Shown here: in pieces, positions 10,374 through 18,429 of the stretch
How positions within the stretch are numbered: position 1 is the stretch's first letter
How the letters are laid out: each line of letters opens with the position of its first letter
Source of the DNA: Modestobacter versicolor
Lineage (GTDB): Bacteria; Actinomycetota; Actinomycetes; Mycobacteriales; Geodermatophilaceae
Direction of reading: 5' to 3'
DNA: 64,000 bases
Assembly: GCF_014195485.1 (NCBI RefSeq)
Contig: NZ_JACIBU010000001.1
Coordinates: 3,348,001-3,412,000 of the forward strand
Notes under the pieces: model-generated
Seen by the model: the letters and a program-made list of their open reading frames with translations, nothing else
Told to the model about the DNA's origin: nothing
Databases searched by the model: none
Position numbers and translations under genes: made by a program

Positions 10374-11237
10374 GTGACCACCTCCGTCCCGGACACCGCT
10401 CTCGTCCTCGCCGGCGGGGGCGTCGCCGGCATCGCCTGGGAGCTCGGGGTGCTGCGCGGGCTCGCCGACGCCGATCCCGCGCTGGCCGACCGGGTGCTCG
10501 CCGCCGACCTCGTCGTCGGCACCTCGGCGGGCTCCGCGGTGGCCGCCCAGGTCACCAGCGGCGTGCCCCTCGACGAGCTCTACGCGGCCCAGCTGCGCCC
10601 GGAGACCGCCGAGATCGAGGTGGACGTCGACCTCCCCGCGCTCGTGGCGTCGATCAACGCGGCGATGGCCGGCGCCACCGGGCCCGAGGACGCCGGCCGC
10701 CGGATCGGTGCCCTCGCGCTGGCGGCACCGACGACCGACCCGGCCCCCCGGCTGGCCGCCATCGACGCCCGGCTCCCGGTGAAGACCTGGCCGGAGCGCC
10801 GGCTGCTCGTCGCCGCCGTGGACGCCCGCTCCGGGGAGCTCGCCGTCCTCACCCGCGACTCCGGGGTCGCCCTCGTCGACGCGGTGGCCGCGAGCTGCGC
10901 GGTGCCCGGGGTCTGGCCGCCGGTCGTGGTCGACGGGCGGCCGCTCATCGACGGCGGCACCCGCTCGATGGCCAACTCCGACCTCGCTTCCGGGGCCGGT
11001 CGCGTCCTCGTGGTGCTGCCCGCCCTGGAGGGCGCGCCCGCCCTGTGGGGCAGCAGCCTGGACGCCGAGCTCGCCGCCCTGGCGCCGTCCGCGGTGCACG
11101 TGGTGTACGCCGACCAGGCCTCGATCGACGCCTTCGGCACCAACGCGCTCTCCCCGGCGACCCGGGCGGCCTCGGCCCAGGCGGGCCGGGCGGTCGGCGC
11201 GGCGCACGCCGAGGCGGTCGCGGCGCTCTGGGGCTGA
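10374..11237 (+). CDS. Patatin-like phospholipase family protein
   Basis: A 287-residue patatin-fold hydrolase with a Ser-Asp dyad. The oxyanion loop is LAGGGVAGIAWELGVL (residues about 11-27), the nucleophile elbow is VVGTSAGSAVAAQ, and the catalytic Asp is in PLIDGGTRSMAN. It has no signal peptide, so it is likely cytosolic or membrane-associated, acting as a phospholipase or lysophospholipase. The GTG start at 10374 lies 7 nt after TACGGT. Short for the family, with no lipid-binding extension. Stand-alone gene. Confidence 0.9.
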   Translation: MTTSVPDTALVLAGGGVAGIAWELGVLRGLADADPALADRVLAADLVVGTSAGSAVAAQVTSGVPLDELYAAQLRPETAEIEVDVDLPALVASINAAMAGATGPEDAGRRIGALALAAPTTDPAPRLAAIDARLPVKTWPERRLLVAAVDARSGELAVLTRDSGVALVDAVAASCAVPGVWPPVVVDGRPLIDGGTRSMANSDLASGAGRVLVVLPALEGAPALWGSSLDAELAALAPSAVHVVYADQASIDAFGTNALSPATRAASAQAGRAVGAAHAEAVAALWG

Positions 11238-11306
11238 CCTGCCGATGAGTTCTGCGGCCCGGCGGCGTCCTACCGCTGAGCCCACCGACCGGAGGAGTCA
11301 GACCAG

Positions 11307-11600
11307 ATGTCGTTCCAGGCCTACCTCGACGCGATCGAGCAGAAGACCGGCAGGACGCCGCGCGAGCTGCTGGCCCTGGCCGCGGACCGCGGCTTCACCC
11401 CCGGGACCAAGGCCGGGGAGGTCGTGTCCTGGCTGGCGGAGGACTTCGGGCTGGGCCGCGGTCACGCGATGGCCCTCGTGCACGTGCTCAAGAACGGCCC
11501 GGAGATCAGCGACCGGCACGTCGGGACGACCGGCACCCACCGCGACGAGTCCATCGTGCTGCACCTGGACGGGAAGGCCGCCCGCGGCGAGGCGGGCTGA
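11307..11600 (+). CDS. DUF4287 domain-containing protein
   Basis: A 97-residue protein matching the DUF4287 pattern: SFQAYLDAIEQKTGRTP, KAGEVVSWLAEDFGLGRGHAMALVHVLKNG, then a short polar tail. The function of this family is unknown; the first 70 residues look like a helical bundle. The ATG at 11307 has a strong GGAGGAG ahead of it. The gene ends 2 bp from the convergent aminopeptidase stop. Confidence 0.85.
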   Translation: MSFQAYLDAIEQKTGRTPRELLALAADRGFTPGTKAGEVVSWLAEDFGLGRGHAMALVHVLKNGPEISDRHVGTTGTHRDESIVLHLDGKAARGEAG

Positions 11601-11602
11601 CG

Positions 11603-12874
11603 TCAGTCGGTGAGGCAGGCGGTCAGCGCGTCGACCATCAGCGGGACGTCGAGCGCCGACGCCAGCTCCCGGCAGGAGTGCATCGCCAGCATCGGTGCGC
11701 CGACGTCGACCGTCGGGATGCCCAGCCGGGTCGCGGTCAGCGGGCCGATCGTGCTCCCCGACGGCAGGTCGGCGCGGGTGACGAACCACTGCACCGGCAC
11801 GCCGGCCGCGGCGCACCGCTCGGCGAACCAGCCGCTGGAGGCCGCGTCGGTGGCGTAGGCCTGGTTGGCGTTCACCTTCAGCACCGGGCCGCCGCCCAAC
11901 TGCGGCCGGTGGGCCGGCTCGTGCCGGTCGGACCGGGTCGGGTGGACGGCGTGCGCCATGTCCGCCGACACCAGCCGGGACTGCGCGATCGCCCGGGGCA
12001 GCGCCTGCGGGTCGCCGGCGTCGACGACCGCGACGAGCCGGCGGACGACGTCCTCGAGGAAGCTGCCGCGTGCACCCGACATCGAGCCGCTGCCGACCTC
12101 CTCGTGGTCGTTGCAGACCAGCACCTGGGTGCGCGGCCCGGCGGTCGCGGCGATCAGCGCCGTGAGCCCGGAGTGGCAGCACGCCTGGTCGTCCAGCCGT
12201 GACGCGGCCACCCAGCTGCCGTCGGCGCCGGCCCGGGCCGCGGGCTGGGTGTCGGCCAGCACGAGGTCGTGCCCGACGACGTCGTCCGGGCCCACCCCGG
12301 CCGCCTCGGCCAGCGCCGCGGTGAACCCGGGCTCGGAGTCGAGGTCGCGGGACCAGACCGGCACCAGCTCGCGCTGCGGGTCGAGCGTCAGCCCGTCGCG
12401 GACGCTGCGGTCCAGGTGGATGGCGAGCGACGGGAGCCGCAGCGGCGCCCCGGGCAGTTGGACGAGCTCCGTCGTCCCGCCCCGCAGCGCGACCCGGCCG
12501 GCCACCGTCAGCTCGCGGTCCAGCCAGGTGTGCCACAGCCCGCCGCCGTAGGGCTCGACGCCGATGAGCCGGTAGCCGGCCTGCCGGACGTCGGAGTGTG
12601 GGCGCACCTTGAACGTCGGGGAGTCGGTGTGCGCGCCGACCAGCCGCAGGCCCGCCTCGGCGAGCGGCGCGCTGCCCACCCGGAAGGCGATCAGGCTGCC
12701 GTGCCGGACGACGAAGTGCTGCCCGCCGGGCGTCAGCGACCAGGCGTCGGCCTCGGCGAGCTCGGTGAACCCCGCGGCGCGGAGCCGGCGGGCCAGCTCG
12801 GCGACGGCGTGGAACGGCGAGGGGGAGGCGTCGACGAACGCCCGCAGGTCGTCACCGAGGGAGAGGTCCGGCAT
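11603..12874 (-). CDS. apeB: M18 family aminopeptidase
   Basis: A 423-residue zinc aminopeptidase (aspartyl aminopeptidase/ApeB family). Metal-binding and catalytic segments are GAHTDSPTFKVRP, ASRLDDQACCHSGL, CNDHEEVGSGS and, near the C-terminus, GAPMLAMHSCRELAS. Full length for the family. It removes N-terminal residues from peptides in the cytosol. ATG start at 12874. It is followed, 38 bp upstream in its direction, by the aldo/keto reductase gene on the same strand, so a two-gene transcript is possible. Confidence 0.95.
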   Translation of the reverse strand: MPDLSLGDDLRAFVDASPSPFHAVAELARRLRAAGFTELAEADAWSLTPGGQHFVVRHGSLIAFRVGSAPLAEAGLRLVGAHTDSPTFKVRPHSDVRQAGYRLIGVEPYGGGLWHTWLDRELTVAGRVALRGGTTELVQLPGAPLRLPSLAIHLDRSVRDGLTLDPQRELVPVWSRDLDSEPGFTAALAEAAGVGPDDVVGHDLVLADTQPAARAGADGSWVAASRLDDQACCHSGLTALIAATAGPRTQVLVCNDHEEVGSGSMSGARGSFLEDVVRRLVAVVDAGDPQALPRAIAQSRLVSADMAHAVHPTRSDRHEPAHRPQLGGGPVLKVNANQAYATDAASSGWFAERCAAAGVPVQWFVTRADLPSGSTIGPLTATRLGIPTVDVGAPMLAMHSCRELASALDVPLMVDALTACLTD

Positions 12875-12912
12875 GCCGCCATCCTCTCCCGCGGCCCCTC
12901 GGCCCGGCCCGC

Positions 12913-13905
12913 TCAGGTCTCCAGCCAGCGCATGCCCGAGGGCGAGTAGCGCTCGCCGGCGGTGATGCCGACCGGTCCGACCTCCTCGATCGCCGCCAGG
13001 TCCGCGGGCGTCAGCTCGACGTCCAGGGCGGAGACGTTCTCCTCCAGGTTGGCCACCCGCCGGGTGCCCGGGATGGGGACGACGTCCTCGCCCTGGGCGA
13101 GCACCCACGCGAGCGCCAGCTGGGTCGGTGTCACGCCCTTCGCCTCGGCCAGCGCGACGACCCGGTCGAGGACCTCGAGGTTCTTCGCGAAGTTCTCGCC
13201 CTGGAAGCGCGGCGAGCTGCGCCGGAAGTCGTCCTCGGCGAAGTCGTCGACCGAGCGGATCTTCCCGGAGAGGAACCCGCGGCCCAGCGGGGAGTAGGGC
13301 ACGAAGCCGATGCCGAGCTCCCGCACCGTCGCCAGCACCCCGTTGTCCTCGACGTCCCGGGTGAACAGCGACCACTCGGTCTGCACGGCCGACAGCGGGT
13401 GGGTGGCGTGCGCCCGCCGGATGCTCGCCGGGGAGGCCTCGCTGATGCCCAGGAACCGGAGCTTGCCCTCGGCGACCAGCTCGCCCAGCGCCCCGAACGT
13501 CTCCTCCAGCGGCACGGCCGGGTCGACCCGGTGCTGGTAGTAGAGGTCGATCACGTCGGTGCCCAGGCGCTGCAGCGACCCGTCGACTGACGCCCGCACG
13601 TACTCCGGCGTCCCGTTGACCGCCCCGGTGCGCCGGCCCTCGGCGTCCAGCTCGTTGCCGAACTTGGTGGCCAGCACGACCTCGTCGCGGCGGGTGGCCA
13701 GCACCTGCCCCAGCAGCCGCTCGTTGGTCCAGGGTCCGTAGACGTCGGCGGTGTCCAGCAGCGTCACGCCCAGGTCGAGGGCCCGGTGCAGGGTCTGCAG
13801 GTTCTCCGTGTCGTCGAAGGCGCCGTAGTAGGAGCTCATGCCCATGCAGCCGAGCCCCTCCGCCGAGACGGTGAGGCCCTGCGCGCCGAGTGCTCGTGTC
13901 CGCAT
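12913..13905 (-). CDS. Aldo/keto reductase
   Basis: A 330-residue NADPH-dependent (beta/alpha)8 oxidoreductase. The catalytic tetrad is visible as Asp/Tyr in LLDTADVYG, Lys in LATKFG and His in LYYQHR; the NADPH site is [14 protein letters not shown] near the C-terminus. Closest in pattern to the AKR13/YajO-like group that reduces carbonyl compounds. It diverges from the SRPBCC-ArsR operon; two ArsR-like dyads lie between, so it may belong to the same regulon. Substrate not inferable. Confidence 0.92.
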   Translation of the reverse strand: MRTRALGAQGLTVSAEGLGCMGMSSYYGAFDDTENLQTLHRALDLGVTLLDTADVYGPWTNERLLGQVLATRRDEVVLATKFGNELDAEGRRTGAVNGTPEYVRASVDGSLQRLGTDVIDLYYQHRVDPAVPLEETFGALGELVAEGKLRFLGISEASPASIRRAHATHPLSAVQTEWSLFTRDVEDNGVLATVRELGIGFVPYSPLGRGFLSGKIRSVDDFAEDDFRRSSPRFQGENFAKNLEVLDRVVALAEAKGVTPTQLALAWVLAQGEDVVPIPGTRRVANLEENVSALDVELTPADLAAIEEVGPVGITAGERYSPSGMRWLET

Positions 13906-13932
13906 GACCTGATCCTGCGCCTCGCCGCAACA

Positions 13933-13947
13933 GCAACCGGTGGTTGC
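13933..13947. promoter_or_regulatory. Operator dyad 1 for the ArsR-type regulator (predicted)
   Basis: GCAACC-GGT-GGTTGC is a perfect 6-bp inverted repeat, 28 bp from the aldo/keto reductase start and upstream of the SRPBCC-ArsR operon. A related dyad recurs 45 bp downstream, which argues for binding by a dimeric regulator. Confidence 0.55.
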
Positions 13948-13977
13948 GCATCTGGCGTCGGCGCCCTACGGTCATCA

Positions 13978-13992
13978 GCAACCGACAGTTGC
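13978..13992. promoter_or_regulatory. Operator dyad 2 overlapping the SRPBCC-ArsR transcription start (predicted)
   Basis: GCAAC-CGACA-GTTGC is a second copy of the same half-site. It lies just after a TACGGT -10 box (13966-13971), where a repressor would block initiation. The SRPBCC start codon follows at 14011 with a GGAGGAG site. Confidence 0.55.
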
Positions 13993-14010
13993 GCGTCCGG
14001 AGGAGTGGTC

Positions 14011-14460
14011 ATGGAGCACGGCAGCATCGAGCGCGAGTTCACCGTCCAGGCCGCACCCGAGGTGGTGTTCGACGTGCTCAGCAGCCCTGAGCACATCGCC
14101 CGGTGGTGGGGCGCGGACGCGGTCCTCGACCCGACGCCCGGGGCGGTGGGCGAGCTCGCCTGGAACGACCGGGCGCACGTCACCCCGCTCACCGTCGTCG
14201 AGGCCGACCCGCCGCGGACCTTCTCCTTCCGCTGGGCCTACGACGACGAGAGCCCGAGCCCCACCAACTCCTTCTTGGTCACCTTCACGCTCCGGCCGAC
14301 CGAGGGCGGGACCGTCGTCCGGCTGGTCGAGACGGGCTTCCGCGAGCGCGGCTGGGCCGACGCCGTGGCGCAGGCCCACCACGACGACCACGTCCAGGGC
14401 TGGGACCAGCACCTCGCCACCCTGCGCGGCTACGTGACCCGGCTGGCCACCGCCCGATGA
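14011..14460 (+). CDS. SRPBCC domain (AHSA1-like) protein
   Basis: A 149-residue START/SRPBCC-fold protein of the activator-of-Hsp90-homology type that typically pairs with ArsR regulators. It opens with IEREFTVQAAPEVVFDVLSSPEHIARWWG and ends with GWDQHLATLRGYV, both hallmarks of the family. These proteins bind hydrophobic ligands in a deep cavity. ATG 14011 has GGAGGAG spaced well. The stop overlaps the ArsR start (ATGA), indicating translational coupling and a shared function in ligand handling or sensing. Confidence 0.9.
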   Translation: MEHGSIEREFTVQAAPEVVFDVLSSPEHIARWWGADAVLDPTPGAVGELAWNDRAHVTPLTVVEADPPRTFSFRWAYDDESPSPTNSFLVTFTLRPTEGGTVVRLVETGFRERGWADAVAQAHHDDHVQGWDQHLATLRGYVTRLATAR

Positions 14461-14795
14461 GCGTCGCCGTCGACGACGACCTCTGGTCGGCGATCGGGGA
14501 CCCGACCCGGCGGCGGCTGCTCGACCTGCTCCTCGCCGACGGCGACGGCACGGCGACCACGCTCAGCGAGCAGCTGCCGGTGACCCGCCAGGCGGTCGCC
14601 AAGCACCTCGGGGTGCTCGACCGGGTCGGGCTGGTGCACGGGACGCCGGCCGGGCGGGAGCGCCGGTACCGGGTGGACGACGCGCAGCTGGCCCGGGCCG
14701 TCGCGCAGCTCTCCGCCGTCGGGGCCACCTGGGACGCGCGGATCCGCCGGATCACCGAGCTCGCCGAGGCCGTCCAACGACGTCAGGAGCGGTGA
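14457..14795 (+). CDS. ArsR-family winged-helix transcriptional regulator
   Basis: A 112-residue winged-helix repressor: LWSAIGDPTRRRLLDLLLADG, the recognition helix region VTRQAVAKHLGVLDRVGLV, and a wing RERRYRVDD. It has no metal-binding cysteines, which suits the ArsR branch that pairs with SRPBCC proteins rather than metal sensors. ATGA overlap with the upstream gene. The two GCAAC/GTTGC dyads upstream of the operon are its likely autoregulatory operators and may also control the divergent aldo/keto reductase. Confidence 0.92.
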   Translation: MSVAVDDDLWSAIGDPTRRRLLDLLLADGDGTATTLSEQLPVTRQAVAKHLGVLDRVGLVHGTPAGRERRYRVDDAQLARAVAQLSAVGATWDARIRRITELAEAVQRRQER

Positions 14796-14864
14796 CCACC
14801 GTGGACACCGCCGCCCCGCGCGGCCCGGGCGTTCGACCCTGGGGCGCGCGGGTAGGTCGGGGGC

Positions 14865-15131
14865 ATGGCCGACGACATCGAGATCGACGCGCAGGGCGAG
14901 AACACGTTCCTGGTGGTCCAGCCCAGCGAGCTGGAGGACGTCCGCACCTGGTTCACGGTGAGCCCCGAGGTCATGGACCGGCTGGGTGCCGACGACGAGG
15001 AGGACGTCGTCCGGCGCACCGTGCTCTTCCTCCGGAAGCACCAGGAGGTGGCCGACTTCCCCGAGACCGTCGACCTGGAGGACGTCGTCTCCAGCTACGA
15101 CGACTACCTCGAGGCGATGGCCACCGACTGA
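14865..15131 (+). CDS. Conserved hypothetical acidic protein
   Basis: An 88-residue very acidic protein (start MADDIEIDAQGENTF, end DDYLEAMATD) that I do not recognise. It has no signal, membrane segment or cysteine. A GGGGG stretch sits directly ahead of the ATG, and TAGGTC lies 6 nt upstream, so either a leaderless or an SD-led start is possible. It ends 28 bp before the MoxR gene and reads the same way. Confidence 0.6.
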   Translation: MADDIEIDAQGENTFLVVQPSELEDVRTWFTVSPEVMDRLGADDEEDVVRRTVLFLRKHQEVADFPETVDLEDVVSSYDDYLEAMATD

Positions 15132-15159
15132 GCTGACCGGGAGGTGGGATGCTGCAGAC

Positions 15160-16047
15160 GTGAGCCAGCCCACCCTCCCCGCCGACCCGGCCGCACTCGG
15201 CACCGCGCTGGAGGGCACCGGGTACCTGCCCGACGAGGGCCTGGCCACCGCGGCCTACCTCGCGCTGGTCATGCACCGCCCGCTGTTCCTCGAGGGCGAG
15301 GCCGGCGTCGGGAAGACCGCGCTGGCCCGGGCGCTCGCCGAGGTCACCGGCCGGCCGCTGTACCGGCTGCAGTGCTACGAGGGCCTCGAGGCCAGCCACG
15401 CCCTCTACGACTGGGACTTCGGCCGCCAGCTGCTGCACCTGCGCGCCGCCGAGGCCGCCGGCACCGCCGAGCGCACCGAGGACCTGGAGGCCTCGCTGTA
15501 CGACCGGCGGTTCCTGCTGGCCCGCCCGCTGCTGCAGGCGCTGGAGGACTCCCCGTCGGTGCTGCTGGTCGACGAGGTCGACCGGGCCGACGACGAGTTC
15601 GAGGCCTTCCTGCTCGAGGTGCTCAGCGACTTCACCATCTCCATCCCGGAGCTGGGCACGGTGCGCGCCGAGACGCCGCCGCTCGTCGTCCTCACCTCCA
15701 ACCGCACCCGCGAGGTGCACGACGCGCTCAAGCGCCGCTGCCTCTACCACTGGCTGGAGCACCCCGACTTCGAGCGCGAGGTGGCCATCCTCCGGCGGCG
15801 GCTGCCCGACGTCACCGAGACCCTCGCCCGGCAGGTCGCCCGGGCGACCGCCCAGCTGCGCACCCTGGACCTGCTCAAGCCGCCCGGGGTGGCCGAGGCG
15901 ATGGACTGGGCGACCGCGCTGCACGCCCTGGGCGCCCGCGAGCTCGACCCGGACGTCGCGGCCCGCACGCTGGGGGCGGTGCTGAAGTACCGCGAGGACA
16001 CCGACCGGGTGCACGCGCTGGCCCGGGGGGCGCTCTTCGGTGGGTGA
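15160..16047 (+). CDS. MoxR-type AAA+ ATPase (CoxD-like)
   Basis: A 295-residue AAA+ ATPase. Walker A is LEGEAGVGKTALARAL (about residues 43-58), Walker B is VLLVDEVDRADDEFEAFLLEVL, and sensor 1 is VVLTSNRTREVHDALKRRCLYHW; this pattern is that of CoxD-like proteins that work with a CoxE-type VWA partner. In CO dehydrogenase systems CoxD helps assemble the [CuSMoO2] site. The next gene is such a VWA protein (8-bp overlap) and then XdhC, so this is a maturation module for a molybdenum hydroxylase, plausibly the coxSLM enzyme at 52 kb. GTG start, no clear SD. Confidence 0.9.
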   Translation: MSQPTLPADPAALGTALEGTGYLPDEGLATAAYLALVMHRPLFLEGEAGVGKTALARALAEVTGRPLYRLQCYEGLEASHALYDWDFGRQLLHLRAAEAAGTAERTEDLEASLYDRRFLLARPLLQALEDSPSVLLVDEVDRADDEFEAFLLEVLSDFTISIPELGTVRAETPPLVVLTSNRTREVHDALKRRCLYHWLEHPDFEREVAILRRRLPDVTETLARQVARATAQLRTLDLLKPPGVAEAMDWATALHALGARELDPDVAARTLGAVLKYREDTDRVHALARGALFGG

Positions 16048-17167
16048 CAACGGGGCAGCGCCGGGCACCCGGGACGTCGTCACGACGGTCCTCGGGTTCG
16101 CCCGCACGCTGCGGCACGCCGGCGTCGCCGCCTCCCCCGACCGGGTCGAGGCGATGCTGGACGCCGTCGGGCACCTCGACGTCCTCGACCCCAGCGCCGT
16201 CTACTGGGCCGGCCGGCTGACCCTGTGCGGCAGCCCGGACGACCTGGACCGGTACGACGCCGCCTTCGCCGCGTACTTCGGCGGCGAGGCGCCCCGGCCC
16301 CGCCGGGCGAGCGGGGCCGAGCAGCCGCGGGTCGCGCAGACCGCGTCGCTGGGCACCGGCGAGGGCAGCGAGGAGGGCGGCGAGCCCAGCGACCTGGCCA
16401 CCCGGGCCAGCGGCGAGGAGGTGCTGCGGCACCGGGACGTCGCCGAGCTGACCCTCCCCGAGCGCGAGCAGCTGCGCCGGCTGTTCGCCCTGCTCGTCCC
16501 GGCCGCCCCGATGCGCGCCTCCCGCCGGCGCAGCCCGTCGGCGCACGGCTCGATCCACCGGGCCCGCACCGTGCGGCGGGCGCTGCGCGACGGCGGCGAG
16601 ATCACCCGGCTGGCCCACCACCGGGCCCGCCCCCGGCCGCGCAAGGTCGTGCTGCTGGTCGACGTCTCCGGCTCGATGAGCCCCTACGCCGACGCGCTGC
16701 TCCGGTTCGCGCACGCCGCCGTCCGCGCCCGGCCGGCCAGCACCGAGGTCTTCACCATCGGCACCCGGCTGACCCGGGTCACCCGGGAGCTGCGGCTGCG
16801 CGACCCCGACCGGGCGCTGGCCGCCAGCGGCTCGGCGATCCCCGACTGGTCCGGCGGCACCCGGATCGGCGAGGTGCTCAAGGCGTTCCTGGACCGCTGG
16901 GGGCAGCGCGGCACCGCCCGCGGCGCGGTCGTCGTCGTCTGCAGCGACGGCTGGGAACGCGGCGGCGCGGACCTGCTGGCCGAGCAGATGGCCCGGCTGC
17001 AGCGGCTCGCGCACGCCGTCGTCTGGGTCAACCCGCACAAGGGCCGGGACGGCTACGAGCCGCTCACCGCGGGCATGGTCGCGGCGCTGCCCAGCGTCGA
17101 CCACTTCGTCGCCGGGCACAGCCTGGCCGCGTTCGAGGAACTGGCAGGAGTGATGACGCGTGCATGA
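16040..17167 (+). CDS. VWA domain-containing CoxE-like protein
   Basis: A 375-residue protein of the CoxE type. The N-terminal 190 residues are helical with a low-complexity acidic Gly/Glu stretch (GTGEGSEEGGEPS), and the C-terminal half is a von Willebrand A domain with an intact MIDAS motif, LLVDVSGSMSPYAD (Asp at about residue 208), plus GTRIGEVLKAF and CSDGWERG. It overlaps the MoxR gene by 8 bp, as is usual for MoxR-VWA pairs, which act together as chaperone-like machines on metalloenzymes. A structured repeat begins at its stop codon. Confidence 0.9.
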   Translation: MGDNGAAPGTRDVVTTVLGFARTLRHAGVAASPDRVEAMLDAVGHLDVLDPSAVYWAGRLTLCGSPDDLDRYDAAFAAYFGGEAPRPRRASGAEQPRVAQTASLGTGEGSEEGGEPSDLATRASGEEVLRHRDVAELTLPEREQLRRLFALLVPAAPMRASRRRSPSAHGSIHRARTVRRALRDGGEITRLAHHRARPRPRKVVLLVDVSGSMSPYADALLRFAHAAVRARPASTEVFTIGTRLTRVTRELRLRDPDRALAASGSAIPDWSGGTRIGEVLKAFLDRWGQRGTARGAVVVVCSDGWERGGADLLAEQMARLQRLAHAVVWVNPHKGRDGYEPLTAGMVAALPSVDHFVAGHSLAAFEELAGVMTRA

Positions 17168-17222
17168 AGGACCCCGGTCCCCTCATCACTCGCCAGCTCG
17201 CGACGAGCCTCTGACCGGGGCC
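17166..17222 (+). repeat. Structured interspersed repeat, copy A
   Basis: 57 bp beginning GAAGGACCCC and ending GGGGCC. The ends pair as a 10-bp stem with one bulged A (GG-a-CCCCGGTC with GACCGGGGCC), and the loop carries TCGCCAGCTCGC. It starts at the stop codon of the VWA gene. Two further copies are at 22354-22412 and 22497-22553 on the other strand, with changed but still complementary stem bases. A 16-codon ORF inside it is judged not to be a gene. Confidence 0.7.
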
Positions 17223-17239
17223 GGAGGAGGAGCAGTCGG

Positions 17240-18361
17240 ATGAGAGATGTGCTGGACGACCTGGTCGGGTGGTGGCAGGCGGGGGAGACCGTCGGCGTGG
17301 GCACGGTGGTGGGCACCTGGCGCTCGGCGCCCCGCCCACCCGGCGCGTCCATGCTGGTGGGCCCGGACGGGACGGCGGTGGGCAGCGTCTCCGGCGGCTG
17401 CGTCGAGGGGGCGGTGTACGAGGAGGCCACGGACGTCGTGGCCAGCGGTGAGCCCACCCTGCAGCGCTACGGCGTGAGCGACGACGACGCCTTCGCCGTG
17501 GGCCTGACCTGCGGCGGGATCCTCGACGTCTACGTGGAGTCGATCTCCCGGGAGTCCTTCCCCGAGCTCGGCGAGGTGGCCGCGTCGGTCGGCGCGCACG
17601 AGCCGGTCGCCGTCGTCACCTGCGTGAAGGGCCCGGCCGACCGGCTGGGCCGGCGGATGGTGCTGTGGCCGGACCGCGCCTCGGGCTCCTTCGGCGAGCA
17701 GCACCTGGACGACGCGGTCGCCGACGACGCCCGCGGCATGCTGGCCGCCGGCCGCACGGCCACCCTCACCTACGGCCACGACGGCGAGCGCCGCGGCGAC
17801 GACATCACGCTGTTCGTCTCCTCGTTCGCCCCGCCGGCCCGGATGGTCGTCTTCGGCGCGATCGACTTCGCCGCCGCGGTGGCCCGGGTCGGGTCGTTCC
17901 TCGGCTACCGGGTCACCGTCTGCGACGCCCGCCCGGTGTTCGCCACCGCCCGCCGCTTCCCCGACGCCGACGAGGTGGTCGTGGAGTGGCCGCACCGCTA
18001 CCTGCAGGCCGAGGCCGACGCCGGGCGGGTCGACGAGCGCACGGTGCTCTGCGTGCTCACCCACGACCCGAAGTTCGACGTCCCGCTGCTGGAGGTGGCG
18101 CTGCGGCTGCCGGTGGCCTACGTCGGGGCGATGGGCTCGCGGCGCACCCACGACGAGCGGCTGGACCGGCTGCGCGAGGCCGGGCTCAAGGACGACGAGC
18201 TGGAGCGGCTGTCCTCGCCGATCGGGCTGGACCTGGGTGCCCGGACGCCGGAGGAGACCGCGGTGTCGATCGCCGCGGAGATCATCGCCGGCCGCTGGGG
18301 CGGCACCGGCGAGCGGCTGGCCGAGGTGGAGGGACCGATCCACCGCACCGCCGACCGCTGA
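17240..18361 (+). CDS. xdhC: XdhC/CoxI family molybdenum-enzyme maturation protein
   Basis: A 373-residue XdhC-family protein. The N-terminal CoxI domain shows GTWRSAPRPPGASMLVGPDG, SVSGGCVEGAVYEEA and LTCGGILDVYVE; the C-terminal Rossmann domain ends with AYVGAMGSRRTHDERLDRLREAG. XdhC proteins bind the molybdenum cofactor and help sulfurate and insert it into xanthine-dehydrogenase-family enzymes. ATG 17240 has a strong GGAGGAGGAG. It follows the MoxR-VWA pair, separated only by a structured repeat, and with them makes a complete accessory set for the coxSLM-type enzyme 34 kb away. Confidence 0.93.
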   Translation: MRDVLDDLVGWWQAGETVGVGTVVGTWRSAPRPPGASMLVGPDGTAVGSVSGGCVEGAVYEEATDVVASGEPTLQRYGVSDDDAFAVGLTCGGILDVYVESISRESFPELGEVAASVGAHEPVAVVTCVKGPADRLGRRMVLWPDRASGSFGEQHLDDAVADDARGMLAAGRTATLTYGHDGERRGDDITLFVSSFAPPARMVVFGAIDFAAAVARVGSFLGYRVTVCDARPVFATARRFPDADEVVVEWPHRYLQAEADAGRVDERTVLCVLTHDPKFDVPLLEVALRLPVAYVGAMGSRRTHDERLDRLREAGLKDDELERLSSPIGLDLGARTPEETAVSIAAEIIAGRWGGTGERLAEVEGPIHRTADR

Positions 18362-18382
18362 TCCCCACCCCGACCGCTGTTC

Positions 18383-18429
18383 CCCACCCCGGACCCCGGA
18401 GATGGCCATCTTCGGGGGTCAGGGGTGGG
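18383..18429. terminator. Long near-palindromic hairpin between convergent xdhC and M20 peptidase
   Basis: About 47 bp centred on GATGGCCATC, with arms CCCACCCC (18383-18390) and GGGGTGGG (18422-18429) and only a few mismatches or bulges. It spans the stop codon of the M20 gene, so it can end transcription from both sides. No U-run. Confidence 0.6.

Noticed and set aside
17164-17214. 16-codon ORF after the CoxE-like gene
   Set aside because: It is the reading of structured-repeat copy A, which is better explained by its paired stem; the ATG overlaps the preceding stop by chance of the repeat.
17171-17220. Copy A as a simple intrinsic terminator
   Set aside because: The long loop with conserved TCGCnnGCTC and the two related copies fit an interspersed structured repeat better, though termination may be one of its effects.
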